Below are positions 22,601 to 35,261 of a stretch of 64,000 bases of DNA, piece by piece. Location: assembly GCA_947095535.1 (NCBI GenBank), contig OX352774.1, forward strand, positions 40,440,496 to 40,504,495, in the 5' to 3' direction. A program made the translations under genes and the position numbers. How positions within the stretch are numbered: the first letter of the stretch is position 1; each line of letters starts with the position of its first letter. Under the pieces are notes generated by a model. The model had not been told where the DNA came from. It saw nothing but the letters and a program-made list of their open reading frames with translations, and made no database searches. The DNA comes from Poecilobothrus nobilitatus (taxonomy: Eukaryota; Arthropoda; Insecta; Diptera; Dolichopodidae).

Positions 22601-25600
22601 AATTTTAAGAAAATATTTTCATGTAAAAATACAATGCTTGAGGTTTTAATTTTTGTGCCATACTAACTTCAAAGAAATCTGTATATTCCAATTTTTTTTT
22701 TTTCTCTTACTCCTTTCTGGTGGGAGCATTTTCAAATTATAAGAATCTAAATATATAGTGAATTTTCAATTTTTAATCCTCTTAAACGACTCTTAAACGA
22801 CATTACAAAATATGTTTGATATAATTTATGCTTATTCTGAAAGATGTTACTCAAAGGAATAAATAAAAACTTTCAGAGGACGAACTAAAATACCAATCAT
22901 ATATCGCCAAATTAAAAAAGCTAATTGAAAAAAATTATATAATAATTTATAAAGATTTAAAATAATTTCTACCATTTAACATTTTTAAATTAAAAAAATA
23001 TTCATCAGAACTTCAGATATAAAGATTTAAAAATAGGAGTTTTTTAAACAGTGCGGGAGTCTGTGGACACACATTAAAGAAAAGAAAAAAAGTGTATCCA
23101 GAATAGTTATTTTTTTATGACCATGGTTAAAATTGCTTTCTTTTTTACTACAAAGGGTAAAAATGTTCTAAACAGGCAGTCATTTTCTCATTTTTTTTTT
23201 TTTTTATTGAAAATTCGCTAAAAAATAAGACAAAAACCAAAAGAACAACAAAAAAGGAAGAGAATACATTTTTCTCAAGTAAAAAGTTTCAATTTAAAAT
23301 GTGTAACAATTGAAATTCATTAGTATGATGCATTGAATAAGTAAATTTATTTATGTTCTTATCTTCAATTTCAACCAATATTGAATCTAAAAAAAAAAAA
23401 AAAAAATTAGAATAATAAAAAAAAGATAGATTGTACAGTAAAAATCTTAATCATAAAAAAAATCATATAAATGGATGTAAATTGACTGTTACAAAAAGTT
23501 TAAGTTGAAATTGAAAAATTGTTATTGTTATTCAAAATTTAAATGGTAATTTTTTATTTTTAAATAGTGTATTAATGGATTTTTTGAAATATTTCCAAAC
23601 TTTTGTTTTGAATATAAAATGCATTTAAAAATGTCTTATTGTTTCTTTTTTTTTTTTTTTTTTTTTGTATTGTAAATTAGTTTCGTTATTCGTTAATGTT
23701 GTAAATTTTTTTTAAAAATAATTTCGTAAACCATTTTACTTTTTAAAAATCATTTTAAAGAGCAAAAACGAAAACGAATACTTATTTAACGACACGTATA
23801 AACTAAAACTAGAAAAACTTTTAAAGTTTATTACCTAGTTTGAAAATATTTCTAATATAATGAATAACAGGACAGACAAGTGGAAATTAATCATTTTGAA
23901 TCGAATAAAATTAGTTTATTGGATATATTTTATAAATAATTTTCATTTGGACAAAAATAAAATCTAAATCTTCAAATTTTTTTTTTTTGTCTTCCTTTTT
24001 TCATTAAAGGATACTTTATTTTATCAAAAAATGATAATATCTTATTCCTTTGGTATAACAAAATTATATATATGTATATACTCGTATATTCTTCTTTTTT
24101 AAAATTTATATATGTATGTATTTATATATGTTATAAAAAATAAAACTAAAGTTTAAATATCACTATTTCAGCTTTTACAAATTGTTTTATGATTTTTCTT
24201 TCTTGTATGTTATCCTTATTTTATACTTGAACAATTTCTTGAAAAATTTACCTCTGCAATTAGAAAGGAAAAAAAAAAACTTGTTAGTTGTATGATCTAG
24301 TATTGATTTAAAAAAAAAAAAAAAAACAAAAAAAATTATATTTAATATAGTTAATCGATTTATATAATATAATTTTTATATGTAAATAAAAGATGAGTTA
24401 TTAAAAGATAATAGCAGAGTTTAAAAGTTGACAATATTCAGATTTATTTCTCATTTATATAATTTGAAGTTTTTCTTATTCGTCATCGTTTTTTAAACTT
24501 TTGAGAGTTAAATAAAAGTGCAATATGTTCTGATTGACAAATTATCATTTAATTTCATCATATGCGCCACAAAAATAAGACATAGACTTTTTAAACTAAA
24601 ATCTTTAACTTAAATCGAACAGAAAAGTTTACATAACTAATCATAACTATTAGTAATAAATGTTTAGACTCCAGAATGTCGAGAAACAAAGTATCTCAAT
24701 TTAAAATGCATTGATGTAACTTTTTATATTTTCATTTTTTTTTTTTCTGAAATATTAAATTTGAAGTTCACGTAAAGAAAGATTTTTTTCCTTCGATGCA
24801 CTTTTACGTGAAGACCTCTTGAATGTTGCAAATGTGAAAAAATTAAGAGTGAGATTCTTTTCAAATGCAAATATTTTTAGTAATTGTAATCTTAAATTTT
24901 TTTTTTTGTACATATTTGAATTAGGTACTAAACAAATGTATTTACGCAGTACACTAGTATATATAGAAAAACCTAAAATAAATTAAATGAAACATAATTA
25001 ATTAAAAATTAATAACTTTTGGTCATACACAAAAAAGTAAATACACAAAGAAGCCATTTTAAAAAATCAAAAATTATTTTAAGCAAATAAAATTGTCAAG
25101 GTTTCCTATATATTTTCTTTCATAAATTCAAATTTTCTCATCCATTAACAATTGGTTACGCAATAAATTGAACATTTTACATAATTTATTACATAATTAA
25201 AATATTTTTTTTTTGTTAATTATTTTGTTTTTATCCTGTAAAATAAAAAATTGAAAAAAAAAAAACAAAATAAATTTTGTTTTCTTTTTTTGTTTTTTTT
25301 TGACAAAGGAAACAACAATACTGCCGTCACGAAAAGAATTATTGTATTATCGTAGAAAGAATTTAATTTTCACACGAAAACTTTTTTACCCACACCTTCT
25401 GATGGTGGTGGTGGTGGTCGTCGTCAGGAAGTTTTGATTACTTACAGTGAAAAGAAAATTGTTTTATTATACTTTTTTTACTCCCTTTATTTCCAACCTC
25501 TCAAAAATAAAAATAAAAATTAATTATGAATTAATCGGTGTAAAAGAATAGAAGCAGCATGAATTTAAACCATCAGAATTTACATTAAAATTTAAAAAAA

Positions 25601-26224
25601 AACCCCCCGTATTTGTTTTTAGAGGAGGAAAAAAAAATTAGAATTGAAAGTGTAAAGTAAAAAGTTAAAGGAAAATATAGGTGGGCAATTTTTCAACTTT
25701 TTGACAGAGAAATTTTTGACATTTTGTAATTAACAAAGAAAATATAAAAATTAGGTAAAAATTTTAGAATGTATTTTAAATTTTATAAAAAAATTTTCTC
25801 AATATGTTCAATTTTAGGTGTTAACTCTAGTTACTATTATTATGTACTTAGACTAGGTTAAAAATTGATAAAGTTAAGATAGGTGAGGATTTGTATTGGT
25901 TATAAGTTATATATAGGTGAAAGTTGCTTAAATTTGATTTTTATATTATTTAACAGTTTAATTTAGTTACTGAATTATATCTTAAATCTGAAAACAAAAT
26001 GTATTATATGTATTATAATTTAAAAAAGTTTTGTTTTAAAACAATTTTATCTATAAATTTCCTAAAACAAATCTTTTGGTACACTCTTATTATTATTTTT
26101 ATGAATTACAATTCAAATTAAAGTTAATAATGTTTTAGACAAGAACTAGCTGTCACGACTATCTGTTTTTTGTTTACATTTCATTTTTTTTTTTTTGTTT
26201 ATAAATTTTGTTTCCTTAATTGAA
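19613..26224. other. Gene-poor A+T-rich sequence
   Basis: No convincing gene. Minor structure: a direct repeat of GTAGCAAnATnTGATT about 113 bp apart (near 20226 and 20339); a 22-bp AGAAGTTAGAAAATATCTTACT-type unit twice in tandem (about 20369-20412, quoted here as one unit split AGAAGTTAGAAA / ATATCTTACT); a 21-T run at 23646-23666; and a (GGT)5 run followed by CGTCGTC at 25403-25425 with a minus-strand CACT^GTAAGT donor-like site just downstream on the plus map. None supports an annotation alone. Confidence 0.5.
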
Positions 26225-26430
26225 CCTTAAGTTTATTCAGAAAGTCGTAGATTGTTCTGACATTTGGTATGTAAGGAAAGTTCGGAATTCTAGCGGGTTT
26301 GTGTATAATGGTGTGACGGATTTAGGAATGGGTTAAGTTACGTTTTTGAGGAGATGTGAGTGCGTTAAGCTGGTGTGTTCTAGTTGCACTGAGACAAAGC
26401 ATTTCTTTATTTTGACTGAGTTTGTTGTGG
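26225..26430 (-). pseudogene. Possible degenerate LINE ORF2 C-terminus
   Basis: Read on the minus strand this more complex stretch gives SVQLEHTSLTHSHLLKN, a stop, then PIPKSVTPLYTNPLEFRTFL. This resembles the zinc-knuckle-like end of RNase H-bearing LINE proteins ('C..C...EHT..HLL..C'), with stops and lost cysteines. I judge this from pattern memory only, and it could be coincidence. Confidence 0.25.
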
Positions 26431-26655
26431 ATAACTTAATGGTACTTAATAAGTAAGTTTGTTATTAATTGCTTTATATTAATGTGTATAGGAAGACTAT
26501 TCACTTAAGTTTCATTCTGGACTTGGCCTCTAATCGGCCTATATTTTTAATATTTTTAATGACTTTAGGAAGAAGAGTTATAAGATTAAAATGCATGAAA
26601 TGCATTATTATTACTGCAGAATAAAATTTTACTATAGTGGATTTATATTTAATAA

Positions 26656-28127
26656 ACAAGTAAAAGTAACAGTAAGTCGATGCTACCGACTTATTTATAC
26701 CCTACACCTAAAAAATTCAAATTAAATTAAAAATCCATAAGTTATTTTAGTTAGGTATTTAATACAACTAAGCTAACTAAAAAAAATAAATGCTTTTACA
26801 ACCTTTGTATAAAATTTCAGATTTCTATCTTTATTAAATTCGAAAATATGCTTGTTAGGTCTTGGGAAGTGTGTGAAGGCACGCGGACCACCACCCCAAT
26901 TCATCTCAAATTTTAGAGACATCAACAGGGTAGAACATTCTTATATCAAATTTCAAGTTTATATATTTATTAATTTCGAAGATATGCTTGTTTGGTCTTA
27001 GGAGTTGTGTGGCAGATACCCGAACAACCATTCTAATTCATCTTAAATTTTGGACAAATCAGGGATTCAGGAAACAACACCCTAGTACCAAATTTTAGGT
27101 TTCTATCTTTATTAATTTCGAAGATATGCTTGTTCGGTTTTGGGAGTTGTATGGGAGGTACCCGAACGACCACTCCAATTTATCTCAAATTTTAGGCAAA
27201 TCAGGGATTTAGGAAACAGCACCCTCGCATCAAATTTGAAGTTCCTATCTTTATTAATTTCGAAGATATGCATGTTCAGTTTTGGGAGTTGTATGGGAGG
27301 TACCCGAACAGCCCCTCCAATTCATCTCAAATTTTGGACAAATCAGGGATTCAGGAAAAAAAACCCTAGTACCAAATTTGAAGTTTCTATCCTTATTAAT
27401 TTCGAATATATGCTTGTTCGGTTTTGGGAGTTGTATGGGAGGTACCCGAACGACCTCTCCAATTCATCTCAAATTTTAGGCAAATCAGGGATTTAGGAAA
27501 CAGCACCCTCGTATCAAATTTGAAGTTCCTATCATCATTAATTTCGAAGTTATGCATGTTCGGTTTTGGGAGTTGTATGGGAGGTACCCGAACAGCTCCT
27601 CCAATTCATCTCAAATTTTGGACCAATCAGGGATTCAGGAAACAACACCCTAGTACCAAATTTGAAGTTTCTATCTTTATTAATTTCGAATATATGCTTG
27701 TTCGGTTTTGGGATTTGTATGGGAGGTACCCGAACAACCACTCCAATTCATCTCAAATTTTGGTGATATCAGGGATTCAGAAAAACACACCCTCGTACAA
27801 AATTTTATTTTAAGTTTCTATCTTTATTAATTTCGAAAATATGCGTATTAGGTTTTGGGAGTTGTATGGGAGGTACTCGAACGCATGGTCCGATTTCACC
27901 CATTTACAATCCCCGCCTTACCTTAGTCATTGTTAACCTACAGTATAAATTAGAATCATTATTATTTGAGTTATCGTGCGTACGGACGGACATCGCTAAA
28001 TCGTTTCAGGCGGTGATCCTGATTCAGAATATATATACATGTCTATACCTAACTCGCTTCCTTTTAGTGGTTACAAACACCATACCAAAGTTAATATACC
28101 CTATACTTAATGTGTAGGGTATAAAAA
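26656..28127 (+). mobile_element. Fly-type non-autonomous tandem-repeat element (Helentron/DINE-1-like architecture), near complete
   Basis: The 5' block starts ACAAGTAAAAGTAACAGT and continues with an AAGTCG...CGACTT hairpin and TTATACCCTACACCTAA. The body is eight monomers of about 142 bp (26846-27860). The 3' block has GTGCGTACGGACGGACATCG, CTGATTCAGAATATATATAC, GTGGTTACAAACACCATACC and a terminal ACCCTATACTTAATGTGTAG-GGTATAAAAA that folds back. TATACCCTACAC near the 5' end is the inverse of GTGTAGGGTATA at the 3' end (subterminal inverted repeats). Sub-TIRs, a tandem core and a 3' hairpin fit the Helentron/DINE-1 plan known in flies, but the class assignment is inference. It encodes nothing. 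Confidence 0.65.
26815..27870 (+). repeat. 142-bp tandem array with 284-bp higher-order period
   Basis: The word ATATGC (or TTATGC) in each monomer starts at 26846, 26982, 27124, 27266, 27408, 27550, 27692 and 27839: intervals 136, 142, 142, 142, 142, 142 and 147. Monomers alternate between type A (ATGCTTGTTCGG, ATTTTAGGCAAATC, CACCCTCG) and type B (ATGCATGTTC, ATTTTGGACnAATC, ACCCTAGTAC), so the middle part expanded as A-B dimers of 284 bp. Because 142 is not a multiple of 3, the same peptide (MGVVWEVPE...) appears in successive frames; these are artefacts. Confidence 0.9.
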
Positions 28128-28173
28128 TACAAGAAAACATGTGTACACATTTAATTATAATTATTATATAATT

Positions 28174-28589
28174 ATTGATCAATTTAGTAAGTATGCAGGG
28201 TGTTCAGAAGTCGAAAACTACGAAAAAAGGAGGTGATAGGGGAGATCGAAACATCGAAACAAGCAAAAAATTGAGTAAGAAAAAATAAAAGATATTTGTA
28301 TTTCAGCTGTGTATTAATACTATTAATACTAGTATTAATACTGTATTAATACTAATCGAATATATTGATAAAAAATATTCTGTGTTGTACAGGGGCGAAA
28401 ATATTTACTGTTTTTAAAAACTTAACGAAAATACTTTGAAGGTCGTTATTTCGAGAACCGTTAAGAATAGACCTCTTCTCCGCTTTCGGAACAATTTTTT
28501 CCTTGTTTCGACCTCCGCTATCACCTCCTTTTTTCGTGACCTTTGACTTTCGAAGATCATGTATACTTACTAAATTGATCAATCAATTT
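28174..28589. mobile_element. Foldback/MITE-like element with inverted arms of about 95 bp
   Basis: The left arm (28174-28270) and the reverse complement of the right arm (28490-28589) share TTGATCAATTTAGTAAGTAT, CGAAAAAAGGAGGTGATAG and a GGAG(A/G)TCGAAACA segment. The centre holds an ATTAATACT simple repeat (about 28310-28350). It directly follows the tandem-repeat element. The 76-codon minus-strand frame (28352-28582) lies half in the right arm and has no recognisable motif. Confidence 0.6.
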
Positions 28590-31500
28590 TAATTATATCA
28601 ATTAAAAAATATTTCATATTTTTCCTTTCGATTTTATTTCAACCCACCGGAAAATGGATTTTGATTGTATTAAGAAATTAATGAAATTTGGGTTGTGGTT
28701 TTTTTTTTTTACTTGGTTTATTTTTGTTTTATTTTTTGTCGGAAATAGGTGGTTATAAGTAGGTTGAATTTTATAAATATTTAATGGAAAATTTTACAAT
28801 TTTGCGTTTTTTTTTTTAATATTTTAAGTTTAAAATTTAAAAATTCTTATCAGAATTTTATAATCAAATTATTTTATAAGAAAAAGAAAGTTACTAGCTT
28901 TAATGAGTTTAAATTAAATTACAAATGTCAAATCAAGTGTCAAAATGTTATACTCCTGTTAACCACCCAACTTTTTAATTTGAAGGAATTAGAATAAAAA
29001 TTAAAATTTATGAAATTGTTGTATATATTTTGATATTAAATGGAAAATTTTTTTGATACTTATCTATCATCCTTAACCTAATTTTATTATAGGTTGAATA
29101 ATCATACATAAGATTTTAGTAAAGCAACCTTTTTCATATAGAGTAGGTTATAATCTTATAAGGTAAAATACAGAATTTCTTAATAAAATGATAAAATTAT
29201 TTTTTACTTCTAATTTAATTTAACATTTTGCTGTTCTATTCAGAGCAGAATTAAATATAACAAATTAAATAACACTGTCATTAAATAAATTTAATTCTAA
29301 GGTAATTTAACTAAAACAATAATAATGTACGAATTTATGATGTAAGAATTTTGTTTTTAAACTTTCTGCCAAAGTTTCTAAAAAAAAATTCCTTATTTTT
29401 AAACGAGAAATATTTTTCTTTAGTTAAAATTTTTTAAAATAGAAAGAACCTTTTTAATTTTCTAGCTTATATTTATGGACAAATGTAAAAAACATATCCT
29501 ATAGAACAATAGATTAAGTAGGTATAGTAAATGATTCAAACGACAAAAAAAAAAAAAAAACATCCTATACTGTTCTTTTTTAATCTTTGTCTTTGTTTTA
29601 ATGCATGAAATTTCATTTCTTTATTTAAATACCCCAATTTCAATTTTGTCTTGTATAAATTTTCTTTAAACGTTATATTTAATTGCACCTATATTTAATT
29701 TAACATCCCACAGGTAAAATCATTTTAACAATACATTCAACAATCCTGAATCTTAAATGAAGTTATTCTCTATACACTTCACCTATTTTCTATTTTTTTG
29801 CTTTACTGTGTAAGCACCTTTTTTGCGGTAGTGAACAAGTAAAACAAAAAATGAAACTCATTCACATGGGAACAATATGGTAGCCCTATCAGAGTAAATT
29901 GAACAAAGTTATATATAGAAGATAACAAAAAAAAAATAATAAAATGAAAATTAAATAACAAAGTAAAACAATAATAATTTTTATCAGGCGGAAAATGCTG
30001 GAATTTTTAAATCCTTTTATAAGTCAATTATAATGAAAACTTTTTTTTTTTTCTTTACCATTTTGTACAAATTTCCTTCCCCGAATAGAAAACTTTTCTA
30101 TTCTCTTCGCAATACTTATTATGATTTGAAAAGCTGTTTCAGATAAGTGTATTGCGTGACTTTTACTCTAATATCCGGTTGAAAGGTTTTTGAATACACC
30201 AGAATACAATTGGATTTTATTTTTATTTATTTTTAGTTATTTTGTGGTACACTGGTTATATGACATTCCTTCGATTTAGATCATTTATTTAATTCTTATA
30301 ATCATTTCAAAAATTTATTTATAATTTTCAATATGATACAAAAGATTGCTCTCATTAAATGAACGTACGCCAAAAATATTAGTAAAAATTTTAATAAAGG
30401 ATGTATGAAAAACATGTTACATTAATAATCACATGGACTCATTAACATCCGTTGTGATTATTATTTTAATGATTGTATTTTAATCGCTTTGTTTTTGTTT
30501 CTCGGTTTTAATTGTTATTTAATAAAAGTTAAAGTTATAAGTTAAAATTAAACTTAAAGATGTTATTTAAAGATGTAAATTGTAGTAAATGTAAGATGTA
30601 AGTTAAAAATGTGTAAGACTTACTTAAAACTAAAGATATAAGAAGAATGTAATTGATGTTTAATTGAATCAATTAAAGCAGTTTTAATTGGACAAACGTC
30701 CTTGAAGTTTAAAAGGAAAGTTTTAAGTTTTTTGTTTTTTTAATTTTAAAAGAAAAAACACCAATTATGTAAGTTTGACATCAAAAACTGAGAAATCTGA
30801 AAAAGAGCAATTTAGCTGCAAATCCAAAAAAAAAAATATAAACAATTTTTTTTTTCTAAATTGTTCTGACACAAAAAGTTTTTAATTTTTTTTTTATCCT
30901 GTTGGAAGATCCCAAGGATTTATTTGCAAGGATATTTTCTTTTTTTTTTTTCTTGTTTCTTTAATTTGGCAATTTTTGATATTTTCAAGTTATTTTAAGG
31001 AATTGTAACACAGGATGTTTAATAAAAAAAAAAGCATTAAATTGATAATTATACATATATCTATGCAATATGGGTAAATCCGAAGAAACAGTAACTTTAT
31101 TTTGTTAAACATTTATGTTTTGGTTTGAAATGAAAATTTTGAAAAATTGCAAATAAGTACATGCTACTTTTTGTTTAAATTGGATGTTTAGTATATTTTT
31201 AACAGTAAGTGCCCTTATGTAGGGGATTTCAAAACTTACTTATTTTCAAATATTTTTCGCTTATTTTTAAAATTTTTTTGTTAAAATTTTTTAATATATT
31301 TTGTATTATATAATTTATGGATAACAAGTAAAACACCCAGTAAACCAGTATTAAAATTCCCTTTTTTTATTAAGTCATCATGTATGAAGCAAATATAAGA
31401 ACATTTTATCTCCCACAAAAAAAAAGTCTTTGTTATTTCTTTCTTATTTAAATTCAAAAGTTGTATTTACTATTACAAAACAAAAAAAAATAAAAAAATA

Positions 31501-32487
31501 AGTATATATATACAAAACTTCAACTGTAACACCAAAAATAATTGAAAAACATAAAAAAAAAACCAAAAAATAAAAAGCAAAAATCAAAAGTACCATATTA
31601 CAATTTTAAGTATGTAATATAAAATTTCCAATACACTTTTCCTATGACCCGTTTTCTACACTTTTCGTTGATCCCTTTTAACCTATTCGAAAAGATTTTT
31701 TGTTGTTTTTTTAAACAGTCTTGTTAAGATATTTTCAGGCTTTACCAAAAAAAACATTTTGTTTTTGTTGATTCTAAAGAAATATTCAAAATAAATCGAA
31801 ATAAGTTATTTTGTTAAGATTTTATTTAAGAATTTTTTTATATATCCATAAATTCTTTAACACATACCTACCTTCTCTTTTAATAAATTTATAATAAGAA
31901 AAACAAAAATTAATCAAAATATCGATTGAAATTTTATTTTGTGTGAAATAGTTTTAGATATTCGGTTAGAATTAACCCAGAAAACAAAACAAATAACCTT
32001 GTTCCACTATATTACATTTTGAAATGCATAAATAAATACATATATATACATTCATATATTTTGTTCTTTAATCCGTATTTTTGTGAGCTTTTCGTTTAAA
32101 ATGAAAAAGCAAAACGAAAAAAAAACAACAATGAAAAATGAATATCCTTACCATGAACAACATTAAGGATATCCGATGTAAGGTATATATGATACATAAG
32201 TAAAATATAGTTTATTTATGTCAGGTACAATAGTTTGTGCTATTTTTTCAGTTTGTTTCACAATATGTATTTGTTTTGTTTTTATTAAACCATACATAAA
32301 TAATTTCTGGAAATAAAAAAAAAAATTTTTATTGTCTGTCGAACAGACTGAACATACAAAATATATCCTTAAGAAATATCAAATAAGAATGAAGAATAAT
32401 AATAGCCGACAATCGATGTTTTTATTTTCCCCCTAAAAATATGCAATTTTTTGAAAATATTTTAATTGTTATTTTTTTACATAATTC
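28590..32487. other. Gene-poor A+T-rich sequence
   Basis: No gene or defined element. A 10-bp stem (AATAATCACA / TGTGATTATT, about 30424-30463) is the only structure I noticed among homopolymers and A+T-rich low-complexity sequence. Confidence 0.5.
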
Positions 32488-32565
32488 AGGAGTCTCGGTG
32501 GTTTAGTGGTTAAGCACATGGCTTATTAACCGAGCAAATACGAATTTAAATCCTGCAGAGGTACC
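32488..32565 (+). repeat. Degenerate tRNA-derived sequence (SINE head relic)
   Basis: Box A-like GGTGGTTTAGTGGTTAAGC (32497-32515) is followed at tRNA-like distance by a decayed box B, CGAATTTAAATCCTGC (32541-32556). The acceptor arms do not pair, so it is not a functional tRNA gene. The 5' end (AGTCTCGGTGG) resembles the SINE head at 2378-2508. Confidence 0.45.
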
Positions 32566-34729
32566 AAGTTTTTATAGTTCGAAGAAAAAGTTCTTTAAAA
32601 ATGCTCTTTACCATAAATTTATTTATTTATTTACTTACATATATTTATAATTAATGAATTGTTTGATGAGATATGGGATGTGGTCGTATAAAATTCTATA
32701 GTTAAATTATATGATTTATACTCTTAATTTACTTTTCAAGAGAATTATTATTTAAAATAACTTTTTTTTTTGTTAAATCATTTTCTATTAAAAATTTTTA
32801 TATTTTATTGTGCACATTTATTGCGCTCTTGTTTCTGCCGCAAGAGCTTAGTCACTTGGCTACCTTAGTTAATAGGTTAATAGATTCATCAAAAGAACCG
32901 GATAATTTGTTTTAATACTTAATTGTTTTATATTTTAATGAAAAACTGTTATTTTGATAACGGAAAGAACTCAATATATAATAAATACATATAATATATT
33001 TTTTCTATTTAAGGTAAATGAAAATAATGTGGTAGTTATATTTAAAAAAAAAAAAAAATCAAAACAATAATCCAAAAAACAAAAATTAAATAAATAACAA
33101 AATTGTTATGATGGCATCAGGAAATAATTTTTAGGTTTCTGTTGATTATGTTTTCTTTAAATATTTATTTTAGCGTAATAAACAGATTATTTGCAGTTCC
33201 TAGTTTGTTGAGCTTTAACCCATCAACCAGCTATATACATTAAAAATGATTTAACCCTACCCAAAATAATAATATACATATATATATTTTATACATATAT
33301 ATATTTTATACATATATATATATAATTTATTATGTACAATTTTAAATGAATATAAGATATTTACATATAAAATATATTTATATATATAAATATAACTATT
33401 TCTTTTTGTGCCACAATTTTTGACCTTTTTGATGTTAATACCATGAATTATTGTTTATAAGTATCTTAAATTGTCTAGATTTATTTTTTGTCACTGTCCT
33501 TTTTTTGTCGAAGACAAGATATAAAAAGAAAAAACAAAGAATTTTTTTTAATTAAATAAAATAATGGGATCAGAAAATAAAGGATATATCATAGGAAATT
33601 TCATATTAAAATTTTGTTTAATTAATACTTTTGCAATTTAAATAACTAAAGTTTTGGGAAATTAAATATTATTCTCTAGTTTGTTAAATGTTTAATATTT
33701 AACACTTATGATTGAATCTTCAGAAAATATTCAAATGGTGATTTAGTAAAATTGTTGATTGTATGGATGCATATTTAAATTATACATATGTTTTATATGA
33801 AGTTTTTTTCTTTTTTAAAATTTTTTTAAACTAAAAATTAAATTTTAGCTTAAATAAACAAAATATATAGGTATATATATTTATTTTATTTCTACCTCAA
33901 AAAGAAAAATTAACAAATTATATTTATTAGAATAATTTATTTTAATTATTTCAATTAATTAAATTTTTTTCTAGAGTCATGCAATCCATACTTTTATTTA
34001 ATTCTGATTAACTTGATTTCATTGAAGGATTTTTATTTTTCTTTTTTAGATATAAATCACTTAAGAAAAAGTTATAAATTATTCTTGATTAGCATTAAGT
34101 ATATAAATTTTATATTTTTACATTTTTTAGTTACAACAGAAAGTTTTCCTTAACTAACTATTTGACTTGTTTTCTTTTTTTCTTTAAGTATTTAAAAGAA
34201 AACTTCTCTAAGAAAATGCCTTAAGCAAATTGAAATTTTTCTAAATTCTTCTTATATAAATAAAATTGCAAAAGATGAAAAACAGAAAAAAACAGGAATA
34301 GATGCACAAAATTAAAGTAAATTAAAAAAAAAAAAACTGCTTTAAGGATGCAACTAAATTAACTTCATTTCAGCTTTATCTTTTTTCTTTTGTAAAAAAA
34401 AAAAAAAACAAATAAAATGAAAATGCCTATTCCATTAAAAGTAAAATATACTGTAGTTCTAATATTAAGTATACAATAAGTACAATTCATTATATTTTAT
34501 CGTTACGTTAATAACAGTATAGATGTTGTAAGGCATTAATATTCGACTCGTTAAGAGTAATGATGTGACAATTATTTCCGTTAAAGGTATTTATTTTAGT
34601 TAACACTTGTAAAGTAATTGCTTTCATGTAATAACAGAAAATATGTCATAAATATCTTCAGTTTACTTCAAAAATATTTAAATTCTTTTTATAAATAATC
34701 TGACGGAGACAATTTGGAAAATACTCAAA
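32566..34729. other. Gene-poor A+T-rich sequence with (TA)n
   Basis: No gene seen. TATATATATTTTATACATA-type repeats occur at about 33270-33330. Confidence 0.55.
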
Positions 34730-35126
34730 GTGCAAAACAAATTACAAAACAGAATAATTCGTTTAATAAACGATCCCTTTGCTACCTAAACTTTGGCTTT
34801 ACTAGATCATCGACGTGTTATTGGAATACTCTCTCTATTTTATAGAGTTCATTTTATAGAGTTTTATAGAGTTATTGTTCAAAAGAAATAAAAATCTTAA
34901 TGCCTCCTCGCAAAAATTTCAACCGAGATACAAGGAGGCATAAACAGGCTAACCCCTATACCTTAAAGATCTCCAGATGGCACAAATTCGCACATGCATA
35001 AAGCGCGAATATAACTTTCCCCCACGAATATTCACTAAAATTTGCAATCATAACATGTATGATATCGATAAATTCAAGAAGAATATCAAGATCTTTGTTT
35101 TAAATAATCCTCCCAACATCCAATAA
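34730..35126 (+). pseudogene. Degenerate LINE ORF2 C-terminal fragment
   Basis: From 34730 the frame reads KLQNRIIRLINDP, a stop, then LALLDHRRVIGILSLFYRV. After a gap it continues PPRKNFNRDTRRHKQANPYT and LKISRWHKFAHA. One frame over it reads NFPPRIF, YDIDKFKKNIKIFVLN and a stop at 35126. 'LDHRR.....LSLFYR', 'NPYTLKISRCR' and 'NYDIDKFKKNI' are the standard C-terminal landmarks of jockey/CR1-group reverse-transcriptase ORFs. There are at least two internal stops, a frameshift and missing segments, so it is a dead fragment. It belongs to a different family from the intact ORF at 2-1444. Confidence 0.7.
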
Positions 35127-35224
35127 CTTCATATATTTCTCAAATTCTATTATTGTTTTTCCCTAAAAATTAGGAAATTACTTTTATAAACGTCACGGGA
35201 AAATTTATATTAGAAACTGTTCAA

Positions 35225-35261
35225 ATTTGTATGAAAGTAACTTTATAACTTTCATACAAAT
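35225..35261. repeat. Perfect 14-bp stem-loop
   Basis: ATTTGTATGAAAGT (35225-35238) and ACTTTCATACAAAT (35248-35261) are exact inverse complements around a 9-nt loop. The pair is bracketed by direct repeats of AGGAAATTACTTT (near 35171 and 35272), which hints at a tiny inserted element. Confidence 0.6.

Noticed and set aside
25395..25465. Possible exon PSDGGGGGRRQEVLITYSEK
   Set aside because: Rests on a (GGT)5 microsatellite; splice-like sites occur on both strands and no frame continues into anything recognisable.
27140..27813. Overlapping plus-strand frames of 65-129 codons starting MGVVWEVPE
   Set aside because: They are the same 142-bp monomer read in successive frames (142 is not a multiple of 3), inside a mobile element.
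26815..27870. CRISPR-like or other regularly spaced array
   Set aside because: The monomers are contiguous with no unique spacers, in an insect-type genome.
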